NCBI GenBank assembly: GCA_016192065.1
Contig: JACPUX010000032.1
Span: 35,784 to 99,783, forward strand
Source: Betaproteobacteria bacterium
GTDB lineage: Bacteria > Pseudomonadota > Gammaproteobacteria > Burkholderiales > Casimicrobiaceae
Length of the DNA: 64,000 nucleotides
Direction: 5' to 3'
Part shown: positions 8,582 through 17,927 of the stretch, in pieces
How positions within the stretch are numbered: position 1 is the first letter of the stretch
How the letters are laid out: every line of letters starts with the position of its first letter
The notes under the pieces: generated by a model
Seen by the model: the letters and a program-made list of their open reading frames with translations, nothing else
Database searches by the model: none
What the model was told of the DNA's origin: nothing
Translations under genes and position numbers: made by a program

Positions 8582-9505
8582 ATGGCCATCAATCTTCGCG
8601 CCATCGATCTCAATCTCCTGGTGATTCTCGACGCACTCTTGCAGGAAGGCAGCGTGAGCGCCGCGGCGCGCCGCATCCCGCTCTCCCAGCCCGCCACCTC
8701 CCTGGCGCTGCAACGCCTGCGCACGCTCTTGGGCGACCCGCTGCTGGTGAGGAGTGGCGCGCGCATGCTGCCCACCCCCCAGGCGCAGGCGCTGCGCGAA
8801 CCGGTGGCGCGCATCCTGAGCGAAATCGCCGATACGCTCCAGCCCGAGAGCTTCGCGCCGGCCACCAGTGAGCGCATCTTTCGCATCCATGCCACGGATC
8901 ACATCGAGCTGTCGCTCCTGCCCGAAGTCTTGCAGCGCCTTGCCCGCGAGGCGCCGCGTGCGCGCCTGGCGAGCTATTCCATGGATGGCGGCACCTTGCG
9001 CAGCGAGACCGTACGCAAGGGTGAAACCGATCTCGTGCTGGGTTATTTGCGCGACCCGCCGGAAGGCTTCCACCGCAAAACCCTGTTCCAGGAACGCTTC
9101 GTGTGCATCGCCCGCAAGCGCCACCCGGCTCTGCGCCAGGGCCTGAGCCTGGAGGCCTTTGTCAGTGCGCGGCATTTGCTGGCCTCGCCCCAGGGCGGCA
9201 ATTTCAGCGGCCCGGTGGACGAAGCCCTGGCGAAACTTCGGCGTCGCCGTTTCGTGGCCGCCTCGGTGCCACGCTTCGCGGTGATACCGGGTCTCGTCGC
9301 CAGCAGCGATCTCTTGGCCACGCTGCCCGCGCGTATCGCCACCCGCCGGGAATGGCGCAACCAGATCGATGTGTTCGAGCTGCCCCTGGCGGTGCCGGGC
9401 TTCGCCGTCAGCATGCTCTGGCATGCCCGCCAGCATCAAAGCCCGGCCCACGTGTGGTTCCGCAAGCTGGTGGCCGTTTGCGCGGCGAACTCGGCAGACA
9501 CCTAG
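8582..9505 (+). CDS. LysR-family transcriptional regulator
   Basis: A 307-residue regulator. The N-terminal winged helix-turn-helix reads LNLLVILDALLQEGSVSAAA, then LSQPATSLALQRLR and GDPLLVRSG, a NodD/NahR-like LysR signature. The remainder is the periplasmic-binding-like effector domain. I chose the ATG at 8582 over the in-frame one at 8555 because the HTH then begins at the usual position. It is divergent from the NAD(P)-binding oxidoreductase gene and probably regulates it. The effector is unknown. Confidence 0.87.
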   Translation: MAINLRAIDLNLLVILDALLQEGSVSAAARRIPLSQPATSLALQRLRTLLGDPLLVRSGARMLPTPQAQALREPVARILSEIADTLQPESFAPATSERIFRIHATDHIELSLLPEVLQRLAREAPRARLASYSMDGGTLRSETVRKGETDLVLGYLRDPPEGFHRKTLFQERFVCIARKRHPALRQGLSLEAFVSARHLLASPQGGNFSGPVDEALAKLRRRRFVAASVPRFAVIPGLVASSDLLATLPARIATRREWRNQIDVFELPLAVPGFAVSMLWHARQHQSPAHVWFRKLVAVCAANSADT

Positions 9506-9754
9506 GTGGGCACACCCCCCCCTGACATGACTGATCCTGGCCGCCAGCGCCTCGATGCGAAACCGCTTGATCGCGAAGTTCGGCTGCGCTTCATGCCAAC
9601 TCTGAGTGGCGGTCATGCCCGTCACCTGAGAGTCAGCCACGGTAGTTCCTGCTTTTCCGCTATGTTCGAAATGGGTATCCTCCGCCTAAGGGCAATTCAC
9701 CGGCATATCTTTCGGTTTGTGCCGGCGAAAACACAGGGAGGTAATACATTCATC

Positions 9755-11329
9755 ATGAATCCAGCAATCCGAACCGGCTTCCGCCAGAGAGCCCTGCGCA
9801 GCGCTCTAGCCACCCTCGGCGCGGTTGCCGCGACCAACTCGGCGCAAGCCGTTTTCCTCGCCAACTCCGGCATGGGCCAGGTTTTGCTCTATCCCTATTA
9901 CACCGTGCGCTCGGTGGGAGGCAACGCGTACAACACGCTCTTTTCCGTGGTCAACGACACCGGCTCGGTCAAGGCGCTGCGGGTGCGTTTTCTGGAGGGC
10001 AAGAACGGGCGGCCGGTGTTCGATGCCAATCTCTACCTGGGGCCTTACGACGTGTGGACCGGCGGGCTCTTGCCCTCGGCCACCGGCACCACGCTGCGCA
10101 CCGAAGACACCTCGTGCCTGGTGCCGGCGCTACCCGCCGCGGGCATCGATTTTGTCAATTACGCTTATACCGACGCCGCCGCCGATGGCTCCGACCCGAC
10201 ACTGGATCGCACCCGCGAGGGGTTTTTCGAGATCCTTGGAATGGGGGCGCTCACCCAGCCCACTTATGCCGCCTATGCCACCCATACCCAAAGTTGGGCC
10301 AGAGCCAACATCCCCGCCTCGGTGCCGCTGCTCACCGCGGTGCCGTTTAACTGCGCGGCACTCGCGGCACTCGATGCGGGCGCCGGTTTGGCCTCGGCCA
10401 TCGCCCCGCCCACCGGCGGGCTTTTTGGCAGCATGGTGCTGGTGAACGTGCCCGAAGGCACCGAATACACCGCCGATGCGGTGGCGCTGGCGAACTGGAG
10501 CGCTCAGGCGCTGTGGTATCCGGCCGGCTACGCCAATCCCCAGCTCACCCAGGTCAACCCCCGAGTGAGCGCCACGGTCGCGCGCCCCGCCCCCAACGCG
10601 CCCGAAGAGTATGTCGAAACGACCTGGCCCGAAGCGAGCACCTTGCCGGCCGATCCGGTGAGCGCGGTGTTGATGCAGGACGACATTGCCAATGAGTATG
10701 TGATCGAACCGGTGAACAGCTCCGCTGGAACCGACTGGGTGGTGAGTTTCCCGACCAAGCGGTTCTATTACGGGCCGTGGTTGCACTTTCCGGATGGGGC
10801 GATTCTCGGGAGGGTGCAGGGGCTGTTTCAGAGGAACTATTACGATGGGGCGTCGGACCTTCTCGACTTGCGAATTTTCGATCGGGAAGAGAGGAGCACA
10901 GGGGCCACTATTTGTTTTTCTACTAGTTATCGGTGCCCGCCGATCTATGAGACGTTTTGGGCAGCAAATGCCGTCACGCTCAATAACAGCGTAGTGTTGG
11001 GCTCAAATTATGTCGCTAATCATCCAGCCGCCGTACCCTACGGGACCCCCGACGGTTGGTTGCGGATGGGCTTTCCGAATGGTACCTACCACACCACCTA
11101 CCCCCACCTCGCCAACCGCGAGTACCACGCCCTCTACGGCGGCCCCACGCTGCGCCGCAAGTCCGACGGCACTGAGATCACTCAGCCCGCGGTCACCTAC
11201 TACGGCTTGCCGGTGATCGGCTTCGCCGTCCACCGCTACACCTTCAACGCCATGCCCACCGCCAGCGGCACCGTGCTCTCCAACTACGGCGGTAGTTTCG
11301 TGCATAAGGGGGTGCGGCGCTTCGAATAG
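9755..11329 (+). CDS. large secreted protein of unknown function
   Basis: A 524-residue protein. The ATG at 9755 gives a clear signal peptide (Arg-rich start, hydrophobic core, cleavage near AQA-VF at about residue 30); the open frame further upstream lacks such a signal. The mature part begins with a region containing GQVLLYPYYTVRS and is rich in Tyr, Thr, Gly and Pro, which suggests an exported beta-rich surface or extracellular protein. I do not recognise a named domain. A stretch at about 10.78-11.04 kb uses codons unlike the flanks (AGG, ATT, TTT, AGT), so part of the gene may have been exchanged. Confidence 0.7.
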   Translation: MNPAIRTGFRQRALRSALATLGAVAATNSAQAVFLANSGMGQVLLYPYYTVRSVGGNAYNTLFSVVNDTGSVKALRVRFLEGKNGRPVFDANLYLGPYDVWTGGLLPSATGTTLRTEDTSCLVPALPAAGIDFVNYAYTDAAADGSDPTLDRTREGFFEILGMGALTQPTYAAYATHTQSWARANIPASVPLLTAVPFNCAALAALDAGAGLASAIAPPTGGLFGSMVLVNVPEGTEYTADAVALANWSAQALWYPAGYANPQLTQVNPRVSATVARPAPNAPEEYVETTWPEASTLPADPVSAVLMQDDIANEYVIEPVNSSAGTDWVVSFPTKRFYYGPWLHFPDGAILGRVQGLFQRNYYDGASDLLDLRIFDREERSTGATICFSTSYRCPPIYETFWAANAVTLNNSVVLGSNYVANHPAAVPYGTPDGWLRMGFPNGTYHTTYPHLANREYHALYGGPTLRRKSDGTEITQPAVTYYGLPVIGFAVHRYTFNAMPTASGTVLSNYGGSFVHKGVRRFE

Positions 11330-11358
11330 CGCCCTCGGGCCGGCGGTCCACCCCAGGC

Positions 11359-13194
11359 TCAGAAGAGCAGAGCGTCGACCAGCTTGGGGTCCACGGCCCG
11401 GATGTCGATGCGCGCGGACGCGCTCGGGCAGGCGGTGCAGCGATAGACCCAGGTATTGCGATCTTGCGCCAAGGGCGCCAATTCGCGGCCATTCACTTCG
11501 ATGCGAATGATGGGGTCGAGCACCAGGGGAAAGCCCAGATGAGTGATCAGCAAATCCTGCCCCGCGGGCCAGATGAACTGCCGCTCGGCTTTTTGCTTCG
11601 GCGGACTAAGATCGTTGGGGATGGGCAAGTAGCCGCCGTCCTTGACCGAACGCTCCGCCGCGGCCAGCTCGGCGGACGGCGCCGCGCGGACCAGCCCAAA
11701 GACGCCCAGCCGCTGTTCGGGTTCGCGGCCCAGGTGCCGCCACATCGCGCGCGCAAGCCCGACCCAGTGGCGGCGCCCGGGGTCTGGGCCGGCCAGCACG
11801 AAAGCACCGGCACCACACTCGTTGGGGGTGCCGGCGCCGTAGTCGAGCTGCAGGCTCACCGCCAGGCTGCCGTGCAGCGCGCGCGGCTCACCCTGGCACA
11901 GCCAGCGCGCGCGCGCTTCGATGCTGGCGGCGGTGCTCAAGGCGAGGGGCACCGTTGCGTTCCAGGCGCTCTTGACATCGAAGAGCGGCACGAAGGCAAA
12001 AGGCCAGGCCCCCTGCCGCGCCAGGGGGTAAACACCGACCGTTACCGCGGCGTAGAGCGCCAGACACCCGGCGCCCAGGGTCCCGCGCCAAGCGCCCGCG
12101 TGCCGGGTGCCGGCGAAGAGCGAGGCGAGCCCCAGCGCCACCGCACCCAGCAGCGCCACACGTAGCGCGGTGAGCATGTAATACGGATAGGCCGCACGCA
12201 GCAGCACGAGCAGCAGCAGACCGCTACCCAATACGCCGAGTGCCGCGCGCGCCCAAGACTCGTTGCGCCAAGCGAGCCGCAGCACGCCGATGCCTGCGGC
12301 CAGGGTCAGCGCGGCCTGCGCGAGCCCCAATCCCCAGGCCAAGGAGGTCGGTCCGCCCAGGATGCCGGAGAACCAATAGACCAGCGCGCCGCCGCTCAAT
12401 TGCCAAGCGATGCCGCCGAGGTCGGCCAAGCCGCTCGCAGCACTCTCGCGCGCCCCGAGATAGCCCCCCAGCGCCAGCGGCAAGCCGCTGCCTGAGCGCA
12501 GAACATCGACCAGCATGGGGGCGAAAGGCAAGACCAAGGCGAAGCCGAAGCCCAGCACCGGCAACACACGCAATCGCCCTCGCCGCCAGGCCCACAGCAT
12601 CGCCAAAAGTGGCACCGCACCGAGCACCAGCGCCGTGGGATGGGCATGCATGGCCACACCAAACGCCAAACCGGAGAGCCCGAGATATTTGCTCTTGCCC
12701 GTACGCACCCAGCGCAGCGTGGCCAGCGCCATCAGCAAGGAGCAGCTCGAGGTGAGCTGGGTATGGGTGGGAAAGACCTGCTCGAACAGGCTCCAGGAAG
12801 GAAGCAGCAAGAGCGCCGCCCAGAGCAGTCCAGTCTCTCGTCCGGCCCAGGCCTTGCCCGCCAGATAGGCCAGCGGAAACTGGAGCGCCGCCAGACCGGC
12901 CAGCAGCACCACCGTGCCCAACCATCCGCCGCCCAGCGCTTGCAGCAGGGCGAGCAGATAGAACCAGCCGCTGCCCAGATGCAGCCGCCCGGCAAGCGGT
13001 GGCCCCAAAAGCGGAAAACTCTGCCCCTCGAGAATTGCGGCGCCGGTCTTCAGGTCGCGGGCGAGATCACTGTGTACTAGCGAAACCGGCGCCCAGGCGA
13101 GGTAGGCCAGCATCATCAGCAAGAGCAGCAGGGCGCGCGCCAGACGCGCGTCGAAAGGCCTTAGCGTGGTGCGCGGAACGGCCGGCATGGACAA
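11359..13194 (-). CDS. GT-C-type membrane glycosyltransferase-like protein
   Basis: A 611-residue protein with about 10-12 transmembrane segments in its first 420 residues and a soluble C-terminal domain of about 190 residues. The early loop VHSDLARDLKTG resembles the acidic first loop of GT-C enzymes, which take sugar from a polyprenyl-phosphate donor on the outer face of the inner membrane. It is the third gene of a gtrB-gtrA-GT-C set, where this position is held by the strain-specific transferase that decorates O-antigen or another glycan. The acceptor and sugar cannot be deduced. The family call rests on topology and context. Confidence 0.65.
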   Translation of the reverse strand: MSMPAVPRTTLRPFDARLARALLLLLMMLAYLAWAPVSLVHSDLARDLKTGAAILEGQSFPLLGPPLAGRLHLGSGWFYLLALLQALGGGWLGTVVLLAGLAALQFPLAYLAGKAWAGRETGLLWAALLLLPSWSLFEQVFPTHTQLTSSCSLLMALATLRWVRTGKSKYLGLSGLAFGVAMHAHPTALVLGAVPLLAMLWAWRRGRLRVLPVLGFGFALVLPFAPMLVDVLRSGSGLPLALGGYLGARESAASGLADLGGIAWQLSGGALVYWFSGILGGPTSLAWGLGLAQAALTLAAGIGVLRLAWRNESWARAALGVLGSGLLLLVLLRAAYPYYMLTALRVALLGAVALGLASLFAGTRHAGAWRGTLGAGCLALYAAVTVGVYPLARQGAWPFAFVPLFDVKSAWNATVPLALSTAASIEARARWLCQGEPRALHGSLAVSLQLDYGAGTPNECGAGAFVLAGPDPGRRHWVGLARAMWRHLGREPEQRLGVFGLVRAAPSAELAAAERSVKDGGYLPIPNDLSPPKQKAERQFIWPAGQDLLITHLGFPLVLDPIIRIEVNGRELAPLAQDRNTWVYRCTACPSASARIDIRAVDPKLVDALLF

Positions 13195-13200
13195 GTTGGT

Positions 13201-13575
13201 TCAGCCGCGAAAGACCAGGAGCCGCGCTGCCGAAAAGGTCAGGAGCGGCACCAGGACGATGGCGATGGCCAGACCCACCAAGTAGGACCAATGCAGCAGA
13301 TGGACCGCGCCATACATGATCGCCGCGTTGGCGGCGAGGCCGCCCAGCGCGACACCGAAATACTTGAGCAGATAGCGCTGATGGGGGCCGCGCGCCCGGA
13401 AGGTCCAGATGAAATGGCCGGTGTAGGACACCAGGAAGGCGATGCCGAAGGCGGGGAAGGTGGCGAGCACGGGGTCGAGGCGCAGCACTTCGACCAGGAA
13501 CAACATCACCAGAAAGTGCGTGGCGGTGGCGGCCGCGCCCACCAGCCCGAACTTGAGGCCTTGGCGAATCAGCAT
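13201..13575 (-). CDS. GtrA family membrane protein
   Basis: A 124-residue protein with four transmembrane segments. The start (LIRQGLKFGLVGAAATATHF) and the SYTGHFIWTFR segment near residues 50-60 are typical of GtrA, a proposed flippase for polyprenyl-phosphate sugars. Its start overlaps the end of the upstream gtrB-like gene by 7 bp, and the GT-C gene follows after 6 bp, so the three are almost certainly one translationally coupled operon. Confidence 0.88.
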   Translation of the reverse strand: MLIRQGLKFGLVGAAATATHFLVMLFLVEVLRLDPVLATFPAFGIAFLVSYTGHFIWTFRARGPHQRYLLKYFGVALGGLAANAAIMYGAVHLLHWSYLVGLAIAIVLVPLLTFSAARLLVFRG

Positions 13576-14516
13576 GCCGGGGGCGGCGGGCGGTCAAGGC
13601 CGTGGCGGGCGCGCACCACGTACAGCGGTCGCCCCTTGACCTCGTCGTAAATGCGCGCGAGGTATTCGCCGATTACTCCCAGGGAAATGAGCTGAATGCC
13701 GCCGAGAAAGAGCACGCCGACGATCACCGAGGCGTAGCCGGGAATGTCGATGCCGTACAGCAGCGTGCGCGCCACAAGATAGACGGCGTGGAGGAGCGCG
13801 GCGCCGGCGATCAACACCCCGACATAGCCCCAGACCTTGAGCGGTACGCTGCTGAAGGCGAACAAGCCGTCGAGCCCGAAGTTCCACAGCCGCCAAAACC
13901 CCCAATGGCTGGTTCCGGAGGCGCGCGGCGCGCGGTCGAAGACGATGCTGGTGTGCCGGAACCCCACCCAGGCGAACAGTCCCTTCATGAACCGGGTGCG
14001 TTCCGGCATGCGCTTCACGGCGTCCACCACCGGTCGCGCCATGAGGCGAAAGTCGCCCGCGCCGTCGGGAATGTTGACGCTCGACATGCGGCCGATGAGG
14101 CGATAGAAACCCCAGGCGAAAAACCGCCGCGGCGCGCTTTCATCGACGCGCTGGCGGTGTACCGCGGTGACCACTTCGAAACCGGCGCGCCATTGCGCGA
14201 TCAGCTCGGGGATAAGCTCCGGCGGGTGCTGCAAGTCAGCGTCGAGCGGAATCACCGCCTCGCCTCGGGCATGATCGAGCCCGGCGGTAAGGGCGATTTC
14301 CTTGCCGAAATTGCGCGACAGATCGATCACCACGAGCCGCGGTTCCTGTTCGCGCAGCGCCAGAAGTCGGGCCAGCGTGTCGTCGCTGGAGCCGTCGTTG
14401 ACGCAAATGGCCTCCCAGTCGAGGCCGGTGGCTTCCAGAACCGGAAAGAGCCGGGCGAACAAGGCCGCCAGCCCCGCCGCTTCGTTGTGCATGGGAATCA
14501 CCACCGAAAGCTGCAT
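13569..14516 (-). CDS. GT2 family polyprenyl-phosphate glycosyltransferase (GtrB/DPM1-like)
   Basis: A 315-residue family 2 glycosyltransferase. The N-terminal half has the GT-A fold: SVVIPMHNEAAGLAALF at residues 3-20, the VNDGSSDDT donor site, and the DADLQHPPEL metal-binding motif near 94. The C-terminal part has two transmembrane segments (about 230-255 and 265-290), as in GtrB, which transfers a sugar from a nucleotide to undecaprenyl phosphate on the cytoplasmic face. It is first in the three-gene set with gtrA and a GT-C enzyme. Confidence 0.9.
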   Translation of the reverse strand: MQLSVVIPMHNEAAGLAALFARLFPVLEATGLDWEAICVNDGSSDDTLARLLALREQEPRLVVIDLSRNFGKEIALTAGLDHARGEAVIPLDADLQHPPELIPELIAQWRAGFEVVTAVHRQRVDESAPRRFFAWGFYRLIGRMSSVNIPDGAGDFRLMARPVVDAVKRMPERTRFMKGLFAWVGFRHTSIVFDRAPRASGTSHWGFWRLWNFGLDGLFAFSSVPLKVWGYVGVLIAGAALLHAVYLVARTLLYGIDIPGYASVIVGVLFLGGIQLISLGVIGEYLARIYDEVKGRPLYVVRARHGLDRPPPPAC

Positions 14517-14598
14517 GTGCCCTCCCCGATGTGCCTTGAACCGCCCGTGCTCGCCCAGTGAGGCGCGCTTCGGCCACCGATGATACCAAGGACGGGCG

Positions 14599-15795
14599 TC
14601 ACGGGCCTCGTTCTTCGGGCGGCTTGAGCCGGCGAAACGCCCGCCAGAGCAAGAGGTCGTAGGCGATTTTCATGCCGGCGCCGATGAACAGCGGGGCGGC
14701 GAGCGAGGCTGTCTGCATCAACCAGCCGGCGAAGCTGGGCGCCACCGACCAGCCGCCCAGGCGGACCAGGTGGGTGACGCCCGAGGCGTAGGTACGCTCC
14801 TCGGGGCGCACCACCGCCATCACATACGATTGGCGGGTGGGCACGTCCATCTCCACCAGGCCTTCACGCAGCAGAAACAGCACCGCGGCCACCCAAAAGT
14901 TCGGCGCGAAAGCGACCGAAGCCAGGAGCACACTCGAAGGGATGTGGGTGAACACCATGGTGTTGACCAGACCGATGCGCTGGGCGAGCCAGGCCGCACC
15001 CAAATGCGAGAGCGCGTTCAAGCAGCGCGCCGCGAAGAAGAGCGCGCCGATGGTGGCGGCGGCGACCGCGAAACGCTCGAAAAAGAAATAGGAAAGGAGC
15101 GCCGACCCGAGAAAACCGCCAGCGATGGAGTCGATAGCGAAGAGCGCCGAGATCTTCCAGACGATGCGCCGGCTCTCGGGCGAGACCGGAGTACCCAGGG
15201 TCGCGCCAGCGGCTTCGGCGGCGCGGCTCAAGCCGGCATAGAGCGGCAGGCCCAAGGCGACCAGGGCCGCGTAGACCAGAAACATGCCGCGGTAGGATTC
15301 CTGTTCCGCCAGCCCCGCCGCGACCAGCAGCGTGGGCACGGCCGCGAGCAAGGCGCCCAGGGCGTGGCCGAGGTCGGTGAGCACGTTGTAGCGGGCGAAG
15401 GCCTGGGTGCGCGAGGCGTCATCGGTGGTCGAAGGCAGGATCGCCTGCTCCAGCACCAGGGCCGCACCACGATCTCGCCCCATGCCGTTGAGCATGCCCA
15501 CGAAGGCCGCCGCGGCAAGTGCCGACGCATCGTTCAGAAACGCCGCCGCCAACCCGCCCAAGGCGGCCAGCGCGGTCAGCGCCAGCAGACTCTGCTTGCG
15601 CCCCAGGCGGTCGCCCAGCCAAGTGGTCGCCACCAGGGCGAGGGTTGCGCCGATCAACCCCGCGGCGATGACCAAACCGATACCCGAAGCCGCCACGCCG
15701 AGTTTGGCGAGATACAAGCCCAGGAGCACGCCCACCATACCGGTGGCGAGGGCGCGCAGAAAGGCGGCGGTGTAGATGCGTTGGCGGTCGTTCAT
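14599..15795 (-). CDS. MFS transporter
   Basis: A 398-residue major facilitator protein with 12 predicted transmembrane segments. The loop after helix 2 contains WLGDRLGRKQSL, the MFS motif A (G-x-x-x-D-R-x-G-R-K/R). I chose the ATG at 15795 because the frame upstream to 15888 is not membrane-like and overlaps nothing supported. The substrate is unknown; similar proteins are annotated as drug or sugar efflux. It lies 82 bp upstream of the gtrB-like gene on the same strand and could share its transcript. Confidence 0.82.
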   Translation of the reverse strand: MNDRQRIYTAAFLRALATGMVGVLLGLYLAKLGVAASGIGLVIAAGLIGATLALVATTWLGDRLGRKQSLLALTALAALGGLAAAFLNDASALAAAAFVGMLNGMGRDRGAALVLEQAILPSTTDDASRTQAFARYNVLTDLGHALGALLAAVPTLLVAAGLAEQESYRGMFLVYAALVALGLPLYAGLSRAAEAAGATLGTPVSPESRRIVWKISALFAIDSIAGGFLGSALLSYFFFERFAVAAATIGALFFAARCLNALSHLGAAWLAQRIGLVNTMVFTHIPSSVLLASVAFAPNFWVAAVLFLLREGLVEMDVPTRQSYVMAVVRPEERTYASGVTHLVRLGGWSVAPSFAGWLMQTASLAAPLFIGAGMKIAYDLLLWRAFRRLKPPEERGP

Positions 15796-16100
15796 GAGTC
15801 GCGTTGCTCCGGCTCGCGCCACGCTCGCCGCGCCTGACCCTCGGGGCGGCGTCGACATGCACGGCCCGACCCTGACTGGACGCTGCAAACCTTCACCAGC
15901 AAGCCGGCACGCGCCGACTCTAACATTGCGAGCACCTGAGCGAAACCGCGCGCGATTTCAGACAACAAGCACCGCGCTCTTCTGCCCGACGCGGCGCCAA
16001 TGCGGGTCGCGGAATCTTGCTTCGGCACCGGCCTCGACGCCTGGCCAAGCTTGGGGAGGCGCAGGCTGCCGCCTCCCCCTTTTGCCCTTCGGTGAAACAC
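15796..16100. other. intergenic stretch with one hairpin
   Basis: About 305 bp without a credible gene. The only clear structure is an inverted repeat at 16053-16078 (GGGGAGGC ... GCCTCCCC, 10-nt loop), followed by CTTTT on the + strand. It lies just past the 3' end of the minus-strand beta-helix gene but lacks a T run in that direction. Confidence 0.4.
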
Positions 16101-17696
16101 TCAGCGTCGGGCGAAAACTCGCGCGCCCAAGACGCCTACCGCCATGAGCAGCCACCAGATCAAGCCCCCGACCGGAACCGGCCGCGGGTCACCCGGTGCG
16201 GCGGCGGCGACGACTTCGACTGCGCCGATGTCACAGGCCGGACCTTGCGGGCGAACAATGCCCCGCTGGTCGGTCGCCAAGCACGCGGCCCCGGCGTCGA
16301 TCAGTGGACTGCCCGCGGCCGGAAGCAGGGTCAGGGTTAGCCCGCCGTTATTGGCCAAGGGCCCCAACTGCGGATCGGCGGACGCCGGCTGCCCGCAGCT
16401 ACCGTCTTCAATGCGCGAGTTGGTGACATTCAAGATATGGTTCAGCGGATCTTCGCGGCCGCATTCGAGCGCAGCCGGGGTGCTGGTATTGGCAAGAACG
16501 CTGTTGACCAGATTGACCGTCGGATAGGTGCCATCGTCGGAGCTCCAAAGGGTTCCGCCCACCGCTCCGGTCCCGCTGGCGCCGTTGCCCGAAAGGGTGC
16601 TGTTGCGAACGGTCAAGGTCCCCTCGCTCACTTCGATTGCGCCGCCCCGCGCGTCGCTGGTGAGATTCGTAACCGCCTGGTTCGCCGAAAAGGTGCTGTT
16701 CTCGATCGTGGCCGCATTGCTTGCATTCTGCAGCCGAATCGCCCCGCCAACGGCTGCTTGGTTGCCCGAGAAAGTACTGCGTCGGACCGTGAGATTGGTG
16801 TCGCCCGCGAGGTAAATGCATCCCCCGCCATAATCCGCAGTGTTGTTCGAGCAAGTCGTGTCTTCAATCGTGACCGCAGCTTCCGCGAGGAACATTGCGC
16901 CACCGCTGCCGCCGGTGTCGGTGCTGTTCTGCGAGAAAGTGTGTCGCTGAATGCTCACCGTAGTGCCTGTGCTACCGCCGTTCACAACCAAACCGCCACC
17001 TGTACCGGCGTAGTTTCCGGTGAAGGTATTTCCTTGCATGGCCAGGGCGAGATTGTCTGCGGCAAGAACATAAATACCGCCGCCTTGCCCCGATGACCCC
17101 GCCGTGTTGTTGAGAAACTGGCTATCCACAATGCTGAAGGCGCTACCTACGGGTCCAGTGAGATACAATCCGCCGCCATCCGAGGAGGTGTCAGCGACGG
17201 TATTGTTGGTGAATACCACGCGCTCGATCACCGCCGGGGACAGAATCCTCGCCCCAGCGCCATCGTCGTTGAAAACGGTGGTCCGTCCGCGTTCGATCGT
17301 CATATTCCGCAGCGTTACCGTTGCCCCCGGCGCGTCCACCAGGACGACACGGTTCAAATCCTGCCCGTCCAAGGAAGTCGGATTCGCTATGGGGTCGCTG
17401 GTGGTCCAGTTGGGCGGGGCGAAGCCGCCGACCACCGAAACCGCCTGGGTGAGCCGCAGCACCTGCGTCGTGCCGCCTTCGAGGATGGCGCCCTGGCAAT
17501 GCCCGGCGACCTTGACCGTGCCACCCAAGGGCGCTGCCGCCACCACGGCACGCAGCACCGCGGCATCATCGGTGCCACTGGTCTGCACCGTGAGCCCGTC
17601 GTTACTGGTTGCGGAACAGGCGGCCCAAGCCCCCTGGCCGCCCTGGACAAAGGCGAGGCAAAAAACCGCCAGCGCGCAAAAACGTTTCCTGATCAC
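16101..17696 (-). CDS. secreted beta-helix protein with choice-of-anchor Q domain
   Basis: A 531-residue exported protein. A GTG start at 17696 follows an AAGGGAG ribosome site and opens a signal peptide ending near AWA-AC at about residue 26. The body (about 90-440) is a series of Asn/Thr/Ser/Gly-rich repeats of the type N-N-T-A-x-x-G-G-G-I-Y, typical of right-handed parallel beta-helix (pectin-lyase-like) proteins. Near the end, NNGGLTLTLLPAAGSPLIDAG and the DQRGIVRPQG..CDIGAVE sequence mark the choice-of-anchor Q domain. The last 30 residues are Pro/Gly, a hydrophobic helix and an Arg-rich tail, a sorting-signal layout. It is likely a surface or extracellular polysaccharide-binding or adhesin-like protein. 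Confidence 0.82.
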   Translation of the reverse strand: MIRKRFCALAVFCLAFVQGGQGAWAACSATSNDGLTVQTSGTDDAAVLRAVVAAAPLGGTVKVAGHCQGAILEGGTTQVLRLTQAVSVVGGFAPPNWTTSDPIANPTSLDGQDLNRVVLVDAPGATVTLRNMTIERGRTTVFNDDGAGARILSPAVIERVVFTNNTVADTSSDGGGLYLTGPVGSAFSIVDSQFLNNTAGSSGQGGGIYVLAADNLALAMQGNTFTGNYAGTGGGLVVNGGSTGTTVSIQRHTFSQNSTDTGGSGGAMFLAEAAVTIEDTTCSNNTADYGGGCIYLAGDTNLTVRRSTFSGNQAAVGGAIRLQNASNAATIENSTFSANQAVTNLTSDARGGAIEVSEGTLTVRNSTLSGNGASGTGAVGGTLWSSDDGTYPTVNLVNSVLANTSTPAALECGREDPLNHILNVTNSRIEDGSCGQPASADPQLGPLANNGGLTLTLLPAAGSPLIDAGAACLATDQRGIVRPQGPACDIGAVEVVAAAAPGDPRPVPVGGLIWWLLMAVGVLGARVFARR

Positions 17697-17917
17697 TCTG
17701 GACTCCCTTCGGGTAGGTCTACTAAGTAGTTCAATGGAATATTCTATGGATGACTTTTTTTTCTGCTCTCCGCGCGCGAAGTATAACCGATCATGCCGCG
17801 ACGAAGTTATCGCGGCGACACCAAGTTTCGTCTGCGAAAGGCGGCAACGATTACCAGCGAAGTGCGCGGGGGGCGAAGGAGGGAATTCACGGAGGGAGTT
17901 TACAGACGCTCATTCAA

Positions 17918-17925
17918 TGTATACA
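17918..17925. promoter_or_regulatory. candidate GntR/FCD operator
   Basis: A perfect 8-bp palindrome TGTATACA, inside AATGTATACAGTATG, lies 2 bp before the proposed start codon of the GntR regulator. FadR-subfamily (FCD) regulators typically bind sites with a TNGTATACNA-like core, so this is a good candidate for autoregulation and control of the downstream cluster. Confidence 0.45.
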
Positions 17926-17927
17926 GT

